Below the pieces are notes generated by a model, which saw only the letters and a program-made list of their open reading frames with translations, was not told the DNA's origin and did no database searches. The translations under genes and the position numbers were made by a program. DNA of 64,000 nucleotides from Paenibacillus sp. 37 (lineage in GTDB: Bacteria > Bacillota > Bacilli > Paenibacillales > Paenibacillaceae), in assembly GCF_008386395.1 (NCBI RefSeq), contig NZ_CP043761.1:4836001-4900000 (forward strand). The letters run 5' to 3'. The number at the start of each line of letters is the position of its first letter. The first letter of the stretch is position 1. Positions 17,372 to 26,902 of this stretch are shown here, piece after piece.

Positions 17372-17427
17372 TAAACATAATGTATAACGTGCAGATGATG
17401 GCTGTAAATCATCCAAGTGAAACTAAA

Positions 17428-17501
<74 letters not shown>

Positions 17502-17533
17502 TCAGTAAAAAATATTAAAACAGCGACTTAATT

Positions 17534-17563
17534 AATATACACTATCGTCACCCTATAAGTCAA
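17534..17563 (-). promoter_or_regulatory. SigA-type promoter of the tRNA-fMet/tRNA-Ile operon
   Basis: TTGACT, 18-base spacer, TATATT on the minus strand, 33 bases before mature tRNA-fMet. Confidence 0.65.
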
Positions 17564-17572
17564 GGGGTAATG

Positions 17573-17764
17573 TCAGGGAATAAAACGCACACCGTAACGT
17601 CCTTTACGTGATCGATAAACTTCCACTTCCGCTGGTTCATTATGACCGTAAATCCACCCATCCTGCTCCATACGTTTGGCCAGACATCCTGCCTGAAATT
17701 TGGTTGCATACAACTTGCTGAAATATACCCAGTGCATACCGCTCGTCCTTTCCGGAGTCGTCAT
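17573..17764 (-). CDS. Small hypothetical protein
   Basis: 63 residues. The segment HWVYFSKLYATKFQAGCLAK followed by a strand pair (AEVEVYRSRKGRYGVRFIP) looks like one alpha/beta repeat of a SPOR-like or MTTB-type small domain, but I cannot name the family. AGGAA precedes the ATG at 17764; an internal ATG at 17737 is an alternative start. No partner is evident. Confidence 0.6.
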   Translation of the reverse strand: MTTPERTSGMHWVYFSKLYATKFQAGCLAKRMEQDGWIYGHNEPAEVEVYRSRKGRYGVRFIP

Positions 17765-17799
17765 TTATTCCTGCTTTTTGTAGAATACCCCATTTTCAT

Positions 17800-17836
17800 A
17801 AAAATAGCCGCCAAAGATTAAAATCTTCAGCGACTA
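17800..17836 (-). terminator. Terminator of the ABC/solute-binding operon
   Basis: AGTCGCTgAAGAT pairs with ATCTTTgGCGGCT and is followed by ATTTTT on the minus strand, 37 bases after the last gene of the operon. Confidence 0.65.
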
Positions 17837-17872
17837 TATCCTTAACTTATGATATGACTACTTCATCAAATC

Positions 17873-19324
17873 TCATTGAAACGTAGCTTTAGGATCTTTT
17901 TTCAATTTCTGCAGCATCTCGTTTCCTTTCGCTGCCCACTCACCAAGCGCTTCTTTTGGTGTCTTTTTGTTCTCAAGTACCTGATTGAAATATTCCATGC
18001 CTTTTTCATTGACTTGCCATAAGCCTGGGGATTTTTGATACATTTTATCCAGATTGGTATTGGTTGGCGGAATCGGCTTCAAAGAATAGAATGCTTGAAT
18101 GTTGTAATCCAGGCCGTCTTTGGGCTTAATGAAGCTCTTCCGGGATACCATCTCATAGCTGCTACGCGCCTTGATTTTAGCCCAATCTTCACTGTTCATG
18201 TACTTGATCAGTTCCCACGCATCATCCGGGTTCTGAGCCGCACTATTGATCGCCATGAGATTGCTCAGGTAGATACTGCCTCCAATTTCAGGAGCTTCCG
18301 GGTGAACTGGAGGTGTTACCACATCCCAATCCACTTTCGTAAAGTCTTTCATTTTATCCGCATTTTTATTGGCATCAATTAATTGATTAATATAGCTGTA
18401 ATCACCAATAGCCATGGCTGCCTTGCCACTCAGGAACAGGTCACCTTGTACTGGATCATAACGTCCACTCGGATTCTGATCCTGTGGTTCGTCGCCTTTA
18501 GGGATGACTTTGTCAATGGCAAGTTTGCTGATGGTGCTCCACACTTTCTCCCATTGAGGAGAATCTACGGTCATCTTCTCTGCTTTGTCATCAAACGTCT
18601 TCAGCTGCAACGCGCTGTAGTACTGCTGCATGGAGTAGTAAGGCGAACCCCCCTGATATGTCGTGAAGGCGAAACCAAATACGTGATCTTTACCCTCACC
18701 TTTTGTAAGTCGGGTACCCAGATTGAAGATATCGTCCCAAGTCATATTGTCCGTTGGCGGTTCCACGCCTGCTTTTTCAAACATGCCCTTGTTATAGAAC
18801 AAAGCGGAAGATGAAAACGTTGGTGTCAATGCATAGATGCTCTGATCCCCCAGATCTTTGATACCCTCCAGCACACTAGGAACAATGTCAGTGGTATCAA
18901 ACTTGTCTTCTTGCATTAATGGGTCCAGCTGTTTCACCAGATTCTCCTGAATTAATGATTTGACAGTAGCGGTATCCGCCACGATGACGTCAACCGGGTT
19001 ATCGCCAGTCATAATCTTCTTCAGACTTTCCATCGTATCCGGAACTTCCGGCTGTTCTTCGGTGTTGCCATACCCGTACATGCTGCTCTGATCAACAGCA
19101 GCTACAATCTCAATGGTTACATTGGGATGGGTCAGCTCAAAAGCATCAGTAAACTGTTGACGGAAATAACTGTCGTCTTGTCCTCCCCACATTGTAGCCA
19201 CACGTAATACACGTTGCTCTGTATCTTTCGCCTCACTTGCCGTACAGCCAGCAATCAGCGGCAATGCTAGCGTCGCAGTAGCCATGACAGCCAGCACACG
19301 TTTTCCCCACAACCTGTTCTTCAT
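17873..19324 (-). CDS. Extracellular solute-binding lipoprotein (sugar-type, SBP_bac_1)
   Basis: 483 residues. Lipoprotein signal with lipobox LIAGC (Cys about 27) and the family-1 solute-binding fold (NPVDVIVADTATVKSLI, LTPTFSSSALFYNKGMFEKA, GKAAMAIGDYSYI, AWELIKYMNSEDW). Such proteins normally feed MalFG-type importers, but none is here: it is the last gene of an export-type ABC operon, 21 bases after the ATPase. I chose the ATG at 19324 because GAGGGGGA lies before it; the frame extends to 19342. Its ligand and the reason for this context are unknown. Confidence 0.9.
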   Translation of the reverse strand: MKNRLWGKRVLAVMATATLALPLIAGCTASEAKDTEQRVLRVATMWGGQDDSYFRQQFTDAFELTHPNVTIEIVAAVDQSSMYGYGNTEEQPEVPDTMESLKKIMTGDNPVDVIVADTATVKSLIQENLVKQLDPLMQEDKFDTTDIVPSVLEGIKDLGDQSIYALTPTFSSSALFYNKGMFEKAGVEPPTDNMTWDDIFNLGTRLTKGEGKDHVFGFAFTTYQGGSPYYSMQQYYSALQLKTFDDKAEKMTVDSPQWEKVWSTISKLAIDKVIPKGDEPQDQNPSGRYDPVQGDLFLSGKAAMAIGDYSYINQLIDANKNADKMKDFTKVDWDVVTPPVHPEAPEIGGSIYLSNLMAINSAAQNPDDAWELIKYMNSEDWAKIKARSSYEMVSRKSFIKPKDGLDYNIQAFYSLKPIPPTNTNLDKMYQKSPGLWQVNEKGMEYFNQVLENKKTPKEALGEWAAKGNEMLQKLKKDPKATFQ

Positions 19325-19345
19325 TTCCCAATTCCCCCTCATTAA

Positions 19346-20209
19346 TTATCTTGGCGGTGTAATAACAATACGTTCACCGTCAAATTCCAATGTCGCCCGG
19401 TTATCAATGGATAAGGCCTCCAGATACTCTTTTGGCACCTGAAGTCGTCCTGCACGGTCTATGATGACAAATGCTTCATGGATGTCCGGCATACCCGCCT
19501 CGGACAAGTTATGCTCATCATCCAGATTCGGGTTGCGCTTCACAAACTCGGTACTGGTCAAGCCGTCCCGAATCGCAACGATCCGGTCTACCTTGCCAGC
19601 AAGCGTCAAGTCATGGGTAACGATGACAATCGTAACGCCGAGCTCCTTGTTCATTCTTCGGAAAATGCCCATGATTGTATCACATGTCTCGGAATCGACC
19701 GAACCGGTAGGTTCATCTGCAAGCAGAATTTTGGGACGATTGGATAAGGAGATCGCAATCGCTACCCGTTGTTGCTCTCCTCCTGACAATTGATGCAATT
19801 TGTTATGCATCCGATCCTTAAGGCCTACCCATTCAAGCAACTGTTTTGCATAAGCACGATCTCGCTTGCCTCCCAGAATCATGGGAGTCTCCACATTTTC
19901 CAGTGCAGTGAGATAAGGCAGCAAGTTACGACCGTTATTTTGCCAGATAAAACCTACCGTATGACGTTTGTATTCGACCAATTGGGCATCTGTCATCTTG
20001 AGCAAATCCCAGTCTCCCACAACGGCCGTACCAGCCGTAGGACGATCAAGCCCGCCCAGAATATTCAGCAGTGTGGATTTACCGCTACCGCTGTTACCGA
20101 TGATGGCCATCATTTCACCTTGATTGACAGTCAGGTTGAGACCCTGAAGGGCAACGACTTCCACATCGCTGGATTTAAAAATTTTGACAAGTCCTTCGCA
20201 TTGGATCAC
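19346..20209 (-). CDS. ABC transporter ATPase with C-terminal AbrB-like domain
   Basis: 287 residues. ATPase of the MacB/LolD class: Walker A GNSGSGKST (38-46), signature LSGGEQQR (141-148), Walker B ILLADEP (161-167). After residue 220 there is a linker and then a 42-residue tail (246-287) with AGRLQVPKEYLEALSI and a strand pair ending ERIVITPP. This is the pattern of SpoVT/AbrB swapped-hairpin domains (GR-x-hydrophobic-x-P, then a helix and two strands). A DNA-binding or dimerisation role is inferred. The gene is 2 bases from the permease stop codon. Confidence 0.9.
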   Translation of the reverse strand: MIQCEGLVKIFKSSDVEVVALQGLNLTVNQGEMMAIIGNSGSGKSTLLNILGGLDRPTAGTAVVGDWDLLKMTDAQLVEYKRHTVGFIWQNNGRNLLPYLTALENVETPMILGGKRDRAYAKQLLEWVGLKDRMHNKLHQLSGGEQQRVAIAISLSNRPKILLADEPTGSVDSETCDTIMGIFRRMNKELGVTIVIVTHDLTLAGKVDRIVAIRDGLTSTEFVKRNPNLDDEHNLSEAGMPDIHEAFVIIDRAGRLQVPKEYLEALSIDNRATLEFDGERIVITPPR

Positions 20210-20211
20210 GT

Positions 20212-23130
20212 TTACCTCTCCTCTCCCATTTTGACTGCCTGGTGAACCCGCAATCTGCGAATCTGCCAGAGCAACATCGTTGCACCAATAACCAGCATCA
20301 CTACGGTGACCCCATACAGTTGCAACATATCTTGCTGTTCAAACACAATCCGAAACGGAGGTACCTGAGCAGATACATTATCCGTCGTTTGCAGGAATGG
20401 CAGGAATAAACGACTGGATACCTGACCAATTCCAATACCTAGCAGGATCGATAGCCCCGCTGTGAACACCTGCTCCAGCAGCAGCATACCGCTCAGTTGT
20501 GCCCGGGATAAACCCATGGCCCGTAATACACCAAACTGCACAACACGTCCGGACAGGTTGAAGAACCAGTACAGCACGTATCCGATCAACGAGATGATAA
20601 CCGATACCAGGAATCCAAGGCTCAGTATCCCGAATACGCCACCTCTTGACGGATGTTTACCCTGAGATACCAATTCGGTACGTACGTCACGCACAGAAGA
20701 TAACTCAATGCCTTCTGCTGCGAGTTTCTCCATTAATGGAGCCACTTTGGCATCCGGTTCCATTTTCAGCCATACCTCATAAGGAATCAAAGGCACCTGA
20801 TCATAGATATAATCCAGATTCGCCACGAAGAATGGCATCTGATCCGGATATTGGGCTGGCCAGTAAGGAATGATCCCAAACACGACGAATTCAATCGCCT
20901 GTCCCTGTACACCCATGGAGACGAGGTCTCCAGTTTTCAACTTAAATTTGTCAGCAAATTTGGAAGAGATCAATACAGCCCCTTCATATTTACCAAGCAA
21001 GTCAAGGTACTTGTAGGGATGTGCCGGGAACAGATCATTGCGGAACCATGCCACTTGAGCAAAATCCACATTATCAATTCCGACCAGCATCCCCTGTCCG
21101 CCCGATTTACCAGAGACGATAATATTACCTTTGGTCTGCAGCACTCGTGCTGCATGTTCAACCCCGTCTAATCTGCGGAACACTTCGAATGGAGGTTCGG
21201 AGTAGATGACTTTGGATGGCTGCGAAGAACCGCCACCACCTGGAGCACCTCCACCGCCATTGCCTCCGCCGGAACCACCACCAGCAGAACCTCCTCCTCC
21301 ATTGCCACCACCTTGTTGACCTCCACCAGTACCGCCATTCTGTCCAGAACCACCGGGTTTAACCTCAGGTGTTCCTTCCCACACCGTCTGCATAATCACA
21401 TCAGAACCATAACGGTACAAGGTACGCTCAGTGGAATTCAGATCAATCGTCCGAGCAGCAGCCGAGTTGTACACCCCAAGTCCCAGTGTCAGTACAAGAA
21501 GGATCATCAACGGATAATAAGAAGATGATGAACGTGATAACTGCGTTAAAGTCAGATACAACGGGACCGGGAGAAATTTGCGACCGATCAGCTGGATGAG
21601 CTTTAAAATCCACGGGAACAAGCGCAGGAAGAATAGTCCGAGCGCAAAAATCGCGAGTGCGGGTACAAAGAACAGAAACGGCTGTACCTGCAGCTGATCG
21701 GTTGTCATTCCGGTCTGGAAGGTCAACATCTGACGTTCATAGAACAGGTAGTATCCATATCCAGCCAGACCCAGTAACACAACGTCCAGGAACCAGCGTT
21801 GCCATACTGGAGCACGGTCTGTCCGTGCTTGCCGCCGTTTGGCAGATACAATGGTTGCCCGTGCATAGGTTATCGCAGGGATAAGTGATGCGATGATCGC
21901 AACAAGGACCGCTGCTACGCCCAGGAGAATAGCTTCTTTTGATACACCGATCGGAATAGACTTCCGATCTACGAACGAGAGAAAGCCACTTGCTGAACCG
22001 ATACTCTTGGCCATAAACCAACCAAGCAACGGCCCAATAACCAGCGCAATAGCGCCCAGAAATATGCCTTCAAGCAGGTAGAGAGAGAAGATCTGCCGAG
22101 CTGAAGCTCCACGGCTGCGCAATACCGCAATATCACTCTCTTGCTTCTGTAATGACTGTCTGGCATTCATCGCAATAAAATAAAAGACCATCGCAATCAT
22201 CGGTGCTGCCAAGGTAAACAACATCGTCTGCAGTTGCAGACTCTGACTGCGGAACTGCTTGAGCAGATCACCAAAGGTGATGTCCACTTTTGTATCTTTC
22301 AGCCGCTGGTAGAGATCGATATCCAGCCTTTCCAGCATGGAAGTCAGACCTGATAACTGGCTGGTTTGAATTTCTTTCAGATCAAAGGCATAATACCAAC
22401 GTGAATTTTGAAGTGGAATCCCTTTTTCCTTCAGTAAAACATCATTAAAAACCGATTCATCCACATAAAGTCCATTCATCATGCCGTCAAATCCTTGTAC
22501 CCAGTAAGGGCTGTTCGGATCATCTGCCTTGAAGGAACCCGTAATCTTCACACGTAACGTGATATCAAGACCGCTATACACCGGATATTCCAGAATGTCA
22601 CCGATATGCAGGTCGTTACGGTACATGCCCTCTTCCAACATGACTGCCTCGATCGTGTCATCTTTGACCTGGTTTCCAGGTTTCACCCCGGCAGAGTAAT
22701 TCACCTGTGCATCCAGCCCACTCATCGTACCCAGACTCATACTGCGCGCCCTGCTGGCATCCACTTTGGTTGGATCTTCCGGGCTCACCTCTGTGCTGCG
22801 AATAGATCTCGAATTCACATACGTATGAAAAGGAAAACCAATATCGCGAGGGACATCCTCACGAATATAACGATCTACTTCATCCAGACCCCGTGTGTCT
22901 GTCTTCACGCCACCGGGTGCCTGATAACTCATAAGCAACGAACCGGCTGGCAACCCTTCACTGTTATCCTGCAGCGTTTGCGCGACGACCCGTTTCAACG
23001 CACCATCGGCATACATTGGAATACTGACGGTGAACGCTACCGCCACAATCAATCCGATCAGTGTGCTGAAGGTCATCCAGCGCGTGTTCCACATTTTGCG
23101 GAACAGCAGCCGAAGCAATGGCAGCCCCAT
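20212..23130 (-). CDS. FtsX/MacB-type ABC transporter permease with Gly-rich loop
   Basis: 972 residues. One membrane segment near 20-40, a large extracytoplasmic MacB_PCD-like domain, about six membrane segments between 305 and 570, a second large outer domain, and three more near 835-960. This is the shape of a duplicated FtsX unit (large export-type permease). A low-complexity Gly/Gln/Asn/Ser stretch lies at about 592-632 in the second outer domain. Its start overlaps the adaptor stop codon (TAATG). It is expected to act with the two ATPases and the lipoprotein adaptor; whether it exports lipids, peptides or drugs is not known. Confidence 0.9.
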   Translation of the reverse strand: MGLPLLRLLFRKMWNTRWMTFSTLIGLIVAVAFTVSIPMYADGALKRVVAQTLQDNSEGLPAGSLLMSYQAPGGVKTDTRGLDEVDRYIREDVPRDIGFPFHTYVNSRSIRSTEVSPEDPTKVDASRARSMSLGTMSGLDAQVNYSAGVKPGNQVKDDTIEAVMLEEGMYRNDLHIGDILEYPVYSGLDITLRVKITGSFKADDPNSPYWVQGFDGMMNGLYVDESVFNDVLLKEKGIPLQNSRWYYAFDLKEIQTSQLSGLTSMLERLDIDLYQRLKDTKVDITFGDLLKQFRSQSLQLQTMLFTLAAPMIAMVFYFIAMNARQSLQKQESDIAVLRSRGASARQIFSLYLLEGIFLGAIALVIGPLLGWFMAKSIGSASGFLSFVDRKSIPIGVSKEAILLGVAAVLVAIIASLIPAITYARATIVSAKRRQARTDRAPVWQRWFLDVVLLGLAGYGYYLFYERQMLTFQTGMTTDQLQVQPFLFFVPALAIFALGLFFLRLFPWILKLIQLIGRKFLPVPLYLTLTQLSRSSSSYYPLMILLVLTLGLGVYNSAAARTIDLNSTERTLYRYGSDVIMQTVWEGTPEVKPGGSGQNGGTGGGQQGGGNGGGGSAGGGSGGGNGGGGAPGGGGSSQPSKVIYSEPPFEVFRRLDGVEHAARVLQTKGNIIVSGKSGGQGMLVGIDNVDFAQVAWFRNDLFPAHPYKYLDLLGKYEGAVLISSKFADKFKLKTGDLVSMGVQGQAIEFVVFGIIPYWPAQYPDQMPFFVANLDYIYDQVPLIPYEVWLKMEPDAKVAPLMEKLAAEGIELSSVRDVRTELVSQGKHPSRGGVFGILSLGFLVSVIISLIGYVLYWFFNLSGRVVQFGVLRAMGLSRAQLSGMLLLEQVFTAGLSILLGIGIGQVSSRLFLPFLQTTDNVSAQVPPFRIVFEQQDMLQLYGVTVVMLVIGATMLLWQIRRLRVHQAVKMGEER

Positions 23131-24239
23131 TAGCGTCCCACTACTTTCTGGCCTACGGTCAGACCTTTCAGAATCTCGACATCTGTCGATGTCTGCTGAC
23201 CAACTTCAACGTCCACTTCACGCTTGCTGCCATCACTCTCCACCACTTGCACATACGTTCTTGAACCGATGGAGCGTAAAGCGGATACAGGAATCACAAT
23301 TGCGTTCTCGGTACGCTGCGTTACAATCGAGACCGATAGTGGTGTACCACGTTCGACGCCTTTTGGCATTTTCGTAAGTGTAACGATAACATACTTATCC
23401 AGCGTTTCCTTGGTTGGAGGCGTACCGCCTTCACCCGTCCCTTCGCCACTGCCGCTTCCCGATGCTTCCGCGATAGGCATAACTTTAATTTTGCCAGAGA
23501 CTTTACCAGCTCCATTAATATCTACTTCTGCCTTCATACCCGCGGAGAACTTCTCCAGATCTTCCTTGGCAAAGGTAGCTGCCACAACCAGATTGGATGT
23601 ATCCGCAATCGTAGCAATCGGATCATACGCTTTCACGGCTGCACCCTTCTCTACCTGCACAGCAATAACGGTACCGCCAAACGGAGCTGTCAACGTGGCT
23701 TTGCCCAGTTGTTTCTCCAGATCAGCGAGTTCCTGGCGCAGTTCTTCAAACGCAATCGTAGATTCTTCGAACTCCACCGGGTCCATCTCATCCTTCTTGC
23801 GAAGTGTTTCCTTCATTTGAACTTCGGATTTGCGAATAGCCAGTTTCTTGCCACGGATCTCCTTCTCCACACTTTCCACATCGAGCACGGCCAGAAGTTG
23901 ACCCTTTTTCACTTTATCACCTGGTTTAACATTTAACTCTTTGATATGCATGCCATCAAGCGTGAAGTACACCTTCTCTTCCCGCTGACTCATCATTTTT
24001 CCACTGCCACTTACTTTTTTCTCCAATGTTTCCGTCCGGACTTCATATTCCGGTTTCTTGGAGATCGTTGGTGGTGTAATAGGCGGAAGTACTTCTTCCT
24101 CTGTTTCTGACGGCAGCAATGAGCAGCCGGACATCGTTGCAAGCATTATCGCACCAAGTACAATAAGTGCTGCGCGTTTCCCCCTCTTCGGAGCGGCCCC
24201 TTTACTTGATAAATCTGCCGTCCGCCATTTCATAAACAT
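23130..24239 (-). CDS. Efflux adaptor lipoprotein (MacA/HlyD-like)
   Basis: 369 residues with lipobox MSGC (Cys about 39), a biotinyl-lipoyl-like first strand set (KVYFTLDGMHIKELNVKPGD), a helical hairpin (about 118-170), the second lipoyl half (LTAPFGGTVIAVQVEKGA), and a C-terminal barrel (VIPVSALRSIG, then GLTVGQKVV). It bridges the permease to the cell surface in MacA-type exporters. A Gly/Ser-rich linker (SGSGSGEGTGEGG) interrupts the barrel region. The ATG at 24239 follows GGAGG; a TTG at 24248 is an alternative. The gene overlaps the ATPase gene by 38 bases. Confidence 0.9.
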   Translation of the reverse strand: MFMKWRTADLSSKGAAPKRGKRAALIVLGAIMLATMSGCSLLPSETEEEVLPPITPPTISKKPEYEVRTETLEKKVSGSGKMMSQREEKVYFTLDGMHIKELNVKPGDKVKKGQLLAVLDVESVEKEIRGKKLAIRKSEVQMKETLRKKDEMDPVEFEESTIAFEELRQELADLEKQLGKATLTAPFGGTVIAVQVEKGAAVKAYDPIATIADTSNLVVAATFAKEDLEKFSAGMKAEVDINGAGKVSGKIKVMPIAEASGSGSGEGTGEGGTPPTKETLDKYVIVTLTKMPKGVERGTPLSVSIVTQRTENAIVIPVSALRSIGSRTYVQVVESDGSKREVDVEVGQQTSTDVEILKGLTVGQKVVGR

Positions 24240-25143
24240 GGTCCGCAACCTCCAAAATTGTAGGATCGTGTGTAGTCATACATATCGTTACTTGTTCTAC
24301 TTCAATAATATTGCGGAATACGGCCATGACCTGAGCGCCCATCTTGGAATCCAGTTCCGCTGTAGGCTCATCCGCAAGCAACAATCTGGGTCTATGGGCA
24401 ATCGCCTTGGCTATAGCCACCCGCTGTTGTTCTCCCCCGGACATCTCGAAGGGCCGGTGCTTCACCCGTTTGGATAGTCCAACCAGATCCAGACAGTGAC
24501 CAACCCTGTCCTTCCACTCCGCTCGCGGAACGTCCGCCATTCGCAGCGACAGTTCTACATTTTCCCAAGCAGATAATAAGGGCATGAGTGCATATGCCTG
24601 AAAAATAAAACCGATCTCTTTGCGCCGCAAAGCGGTTCGCCGCCGGTCTCCCCAATCCTGAAGAGGCTGGCCAGAGAACAGAATGTCTCCACTTGAAGGC
24701 TGATCCAGTCCACCGAGCATATTCAGCAGTGTTGTTTTGCCTGAGCCCGATCGCCCCTTCAGCATGACTAGTTGTTGCGGATTCACTTCCATATCAATGC
24801 CTTTGAGCACATGGATAATGCGACTGCCTGTCTGGAAACTGCGATGCACGTTACGCACCTCCAGTACAGGTCCATCATATGGAGGCAACATATCCTTCTT
24901 TGGTTTGATCTTCTTCTGGGGTTCATCAACGGTGGTGACAGCCGTTGCAGCCACTTCATCCGAACCAATTCCACTTTCAGATAAAGATGCTTCACTTGTC
25001 GGGTGCGCTGGGTCACTTATGTATGTATTTTCCCCCGACTCCGTCGATGCTTCCAACGGTGTTTCCTCTTGTTGATGTTCATCGCCTGACTGGCTCTTGG
25101 CAGGTCTTTTTCTGAGAAATAAATTCTTCATGCCAGCAATCAC
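24202..25143 (-). CDS. ABC transporter ATPase with long disordered N-terminus
   Basis: 313 residues. The first ~85 are charged and Ser/Thr/Glu-rich without predicted structure (unusual for this class), then a MacB/LolD-type ATPase: Walker A GRSGSGKTT (about 130-138), signature MSGGEQQR, Walker B LLLADEP and the H-loop MTTHDP. I chose a GTG at 25143 because AAAGGA sits 5 bases before it; the ATG at 25149 lies inside that ribosome binding site. This is the first gene of a five-gene operon with a second ATPase further down. Confidence 0.87.
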   Translation of the reverse strand: MIAGMKNLFLRKRPAKSQSGDEHQQEETPLEASTESGENTYISDPAHPTSEASLSESGIGSDEVAATAVTTVDEPQKKIKPKKDMLPPYDGPVLEVRNVHRSFQTGSRIIHVLKGIDMEVNPQQLVMLKGRSGSGKTTLLNMLGGLDQPSSGDILFSGQPLQDWGDRRRTALRRKEIGFIFQAYALMPLLSAWENVELSLRMADVPRAEWKDRVGHCLDLVGLSKRVKHRPFEMSGGEQQRVAIAKAIAHRPRLLLADEPTAELDSKMGAQVMAVFRNIIEVEQVTICMTTHDPTILEVADHVYEMADGRFIK

Positions 25144-25299
25144 GCTCATCCTTTCTTGATATCCCGATCATTTCTTCAAAAAACCTAAAATTAGAAATCT
25201 GTTCCAACCTACACTGAATTATAAACGACCGATCCCAACTAAAAGTTACAAGCTTTTTACAACGGTAGAGAGAAAAAGTTAATATTTTGATGAACAAAC

Positions 25300-25327
25300 G
25301 AAAAAAGCACCCCAAAGTGCGGGATGC
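25300..25327 (-). terminator. Terminator of the pyr operon
   Basis: GCATCCC/GGGGTGC stem followed by TTTTTTCG on the minus strand, about 95 bases after pyrE. Confidence 0.75.
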
Positions 25328-25421
25328 CTCTTGCATATTCGATGCTTTTGCCGCTATGACGGCAATCATTACAATTTTGATACCGTTCATTCATGAACAT
25401 TTTTTCGAGGTATCAATGATA

Positions 25422-26063
25422 TTATTTACCAAATGAAGAAGGATCTTCACGCCAGGATTTTAGCAATTCAAAATCGCTTTCCTGAATCGTTCCCTGGGCC
25501 AAAGCCACATCCATCAGCGCGGTGTAATTAGATAGCGTCTGAAGTGGAATTCCAGCATCTTCAAATGCTTTAACACCTTTATCAAGCTGGTAGCTGAAGA
25601 TGGCAAGCACAGCCAACGGTGTTGCACCTGCAACGCGTACAGCTTCGGCTGCTTTGATCGAGCTTCCACCTGTAGAGATCAGATCTTCGATGACAACCAC
25701 TTTCTGTCCTTCGGTAATCAGACCTTCAATCAAGTTCTCCTTGCCGTGTCCTTTCGCTTTATCACGAATGTAGGCCATCGGCAGATCCAGCTTCTGAGCC
25801 ACCCAGGCAGCATGTGGGATACCCGCAGTTGCCGTACCTGCAATGACTTCTGCATCCGGGTATTGGTTCCGAATAATCGTTGCAAAGGCTTCAGCGATAT
25901 CGTTGCGAATCTCCGGATAGGACATCGTTAAGCGGTTATCGCAGTATATTGGTGATTTGATGCCGGATGTCCATGTAAATGGCTGCTGCGGACGTAACGC
26001 CACGGCTTTAATTTTCAACAGTTGGGAAGCAATATGATTCGGAATCTCATTCAGTTCGATCAT
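25422..26063 (-). CDS. pyrE: Orotate phosphoribosyltransferase
   Basis: Joins orotate and PRPP to give OMP, the fifth step of UMP synthesis. 213 residues, usual length. The PRPP-binding motif [13 protein letters not shown] is at 122-134, and the flexible loop with RDKAKGHG is at 100-107. It overlaps pyrF by 4 bases (ATGA), and is the last gene of the pyr operon before the terminator at 25300. Confidence 0.97.
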   Translation of the reverse strand: MIELNEIPNHIASQLLKIKAVALRPQQPFTWTSGIKSPIYCDNRLTMSYPEIRNDIAEAFATIIRNQYPDAEVIAGTATAGIPHAAWVAQKLDLPMAYIRDKAKGHGKENLIEGLITEGQKVVVIEDLISTGGSSIKAAEAVRVAGATPLAVLAIFSYQLDKGVKAFEDAGIPLQTLSNYTALMDVALAQGTIQESDFELLKSWREDPSSFGK

Positions 26064-26800
26064 GCGTTCAACATCTCCTTCAAAATAGTTTCTGCCGCTT
26101 CACGCGGATTGGGAGCGCCTGTAATGGGTCTGCCTACAACAATGTAATGACTTCCTCTGGCAATGGCTTCACCCGGCGTCAAGACTCGTGTCTGATCTCC
26201 CAGACCACTACCCGCTGGACGAATTCCTGGTGTAACGGTGTGAAAAGCACTGCCACACGCTGCCCGAATTGCGGGCACTTCCAGTGGAGAAGCAACAACC
26301 CCATCCAGTCCGGCCTCTTGGGCCAGTCCTGCATAACGGACCACAGCAGCTTCCACACTTCCCGGGATGCCAATCTCGTTATTCATCGTTTCCAGACTTG
26401 TACTGGTGAGTTGGGTGACTGCAATGATCTCGGGCTTGCTAAGGGAAGGATCGGCAGCGATTGCTGCCTCAGCACCTTCACGTGCAGCACGCATCATGAT
26501 CGTTCCACCCGCGGCATGCACATTAAACATGTCTACCCCAAGACGTGTGATACTCTCAGCACCGCCACGAACGGTGTTGGGAATGTCATGCATTTTCACA
26601 TCCAGAAAAACGGAATAACCTTTGGATTTCAGCTCCCGAATGAAGTCCGGTCCTGCTGCGTAGAACAGCTGCATACCCACTTTCAGATAACAGGGAATGC
26701 CTTCAAGAGCTTGTACCAATGCTTTCGCTTCTTCCGCTCCAGGATAATCGAGTGCCACCATCAGACGGCCAGCCATTTCATTCAAACTCGCTTGATTCAT
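26060..26800 (-). CDS. pyrF: Orotidine 5'-phosphate decarboxylase
   Basis: Decarboxylates OMP to UMP. The catalytic charge network is in [10 protein letters not shown] (about 67-76, with the Lys and Asp pair). The family C-terminal motif [13 protein letters not shown] is present. 246 residues. I chose the ATG at 26800 because GGAGGGG stands 9 bases before it; the frame reaches 26827. It follows carB after about 100 bases, which include a hairpin. Confidence 0.97.
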   Translation of the reverse strand: MNQASLNEMAGRLMVALDYPGAEEAKALVQALEGIPCYLKVGMQLFYAAGPDFIRELKSKGYSVFLDVKMHDIPNTVRGGAESITRLGVDMFNVHAAGGTIMMRAAREGAEAAIAADPSLSKPEIIAVTQLTSTSLETMNNEIGIPGSVEAAVVRYAGLAQEAGLDGVVASPLEVPAIRAACGSAFHTVTPGIRPAGSGLGDQTRVLTPGEAIARGSHYIVVGRPITGAPNPREAAETILKEMLNA

Positions 26801-26850
26801 CACCAGCGCTCCCCTCCACTTGCTCATTTTTTCCGTTTTTGCCCGATATA

Positions 26851-26889
26851 AAGGACATCCCGCCAGCCCGCAGGCTGACTGATGTCCTT
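26851..26889 (-). terminator. Hairpin between carB and pyrF
   Basis: AAGGACATC/GATGTCCTT with an inner AGCC/GGCT stem, without a good T-run on the minus strand (CCTTTATATC). It may be a weak terminator, an RNA processing site or a stabilising structure inside the operon. Confidence 0.5.
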
Positions 26890-26902
26890 CATCAGTGAAT
26901 AT

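Noticed and set aside
25079..25390. Open frame upstream of the ABC operon
   Set aside because: It runs through the pyr terminator and the ABC operon leader in a frame with no ribosome binding site.
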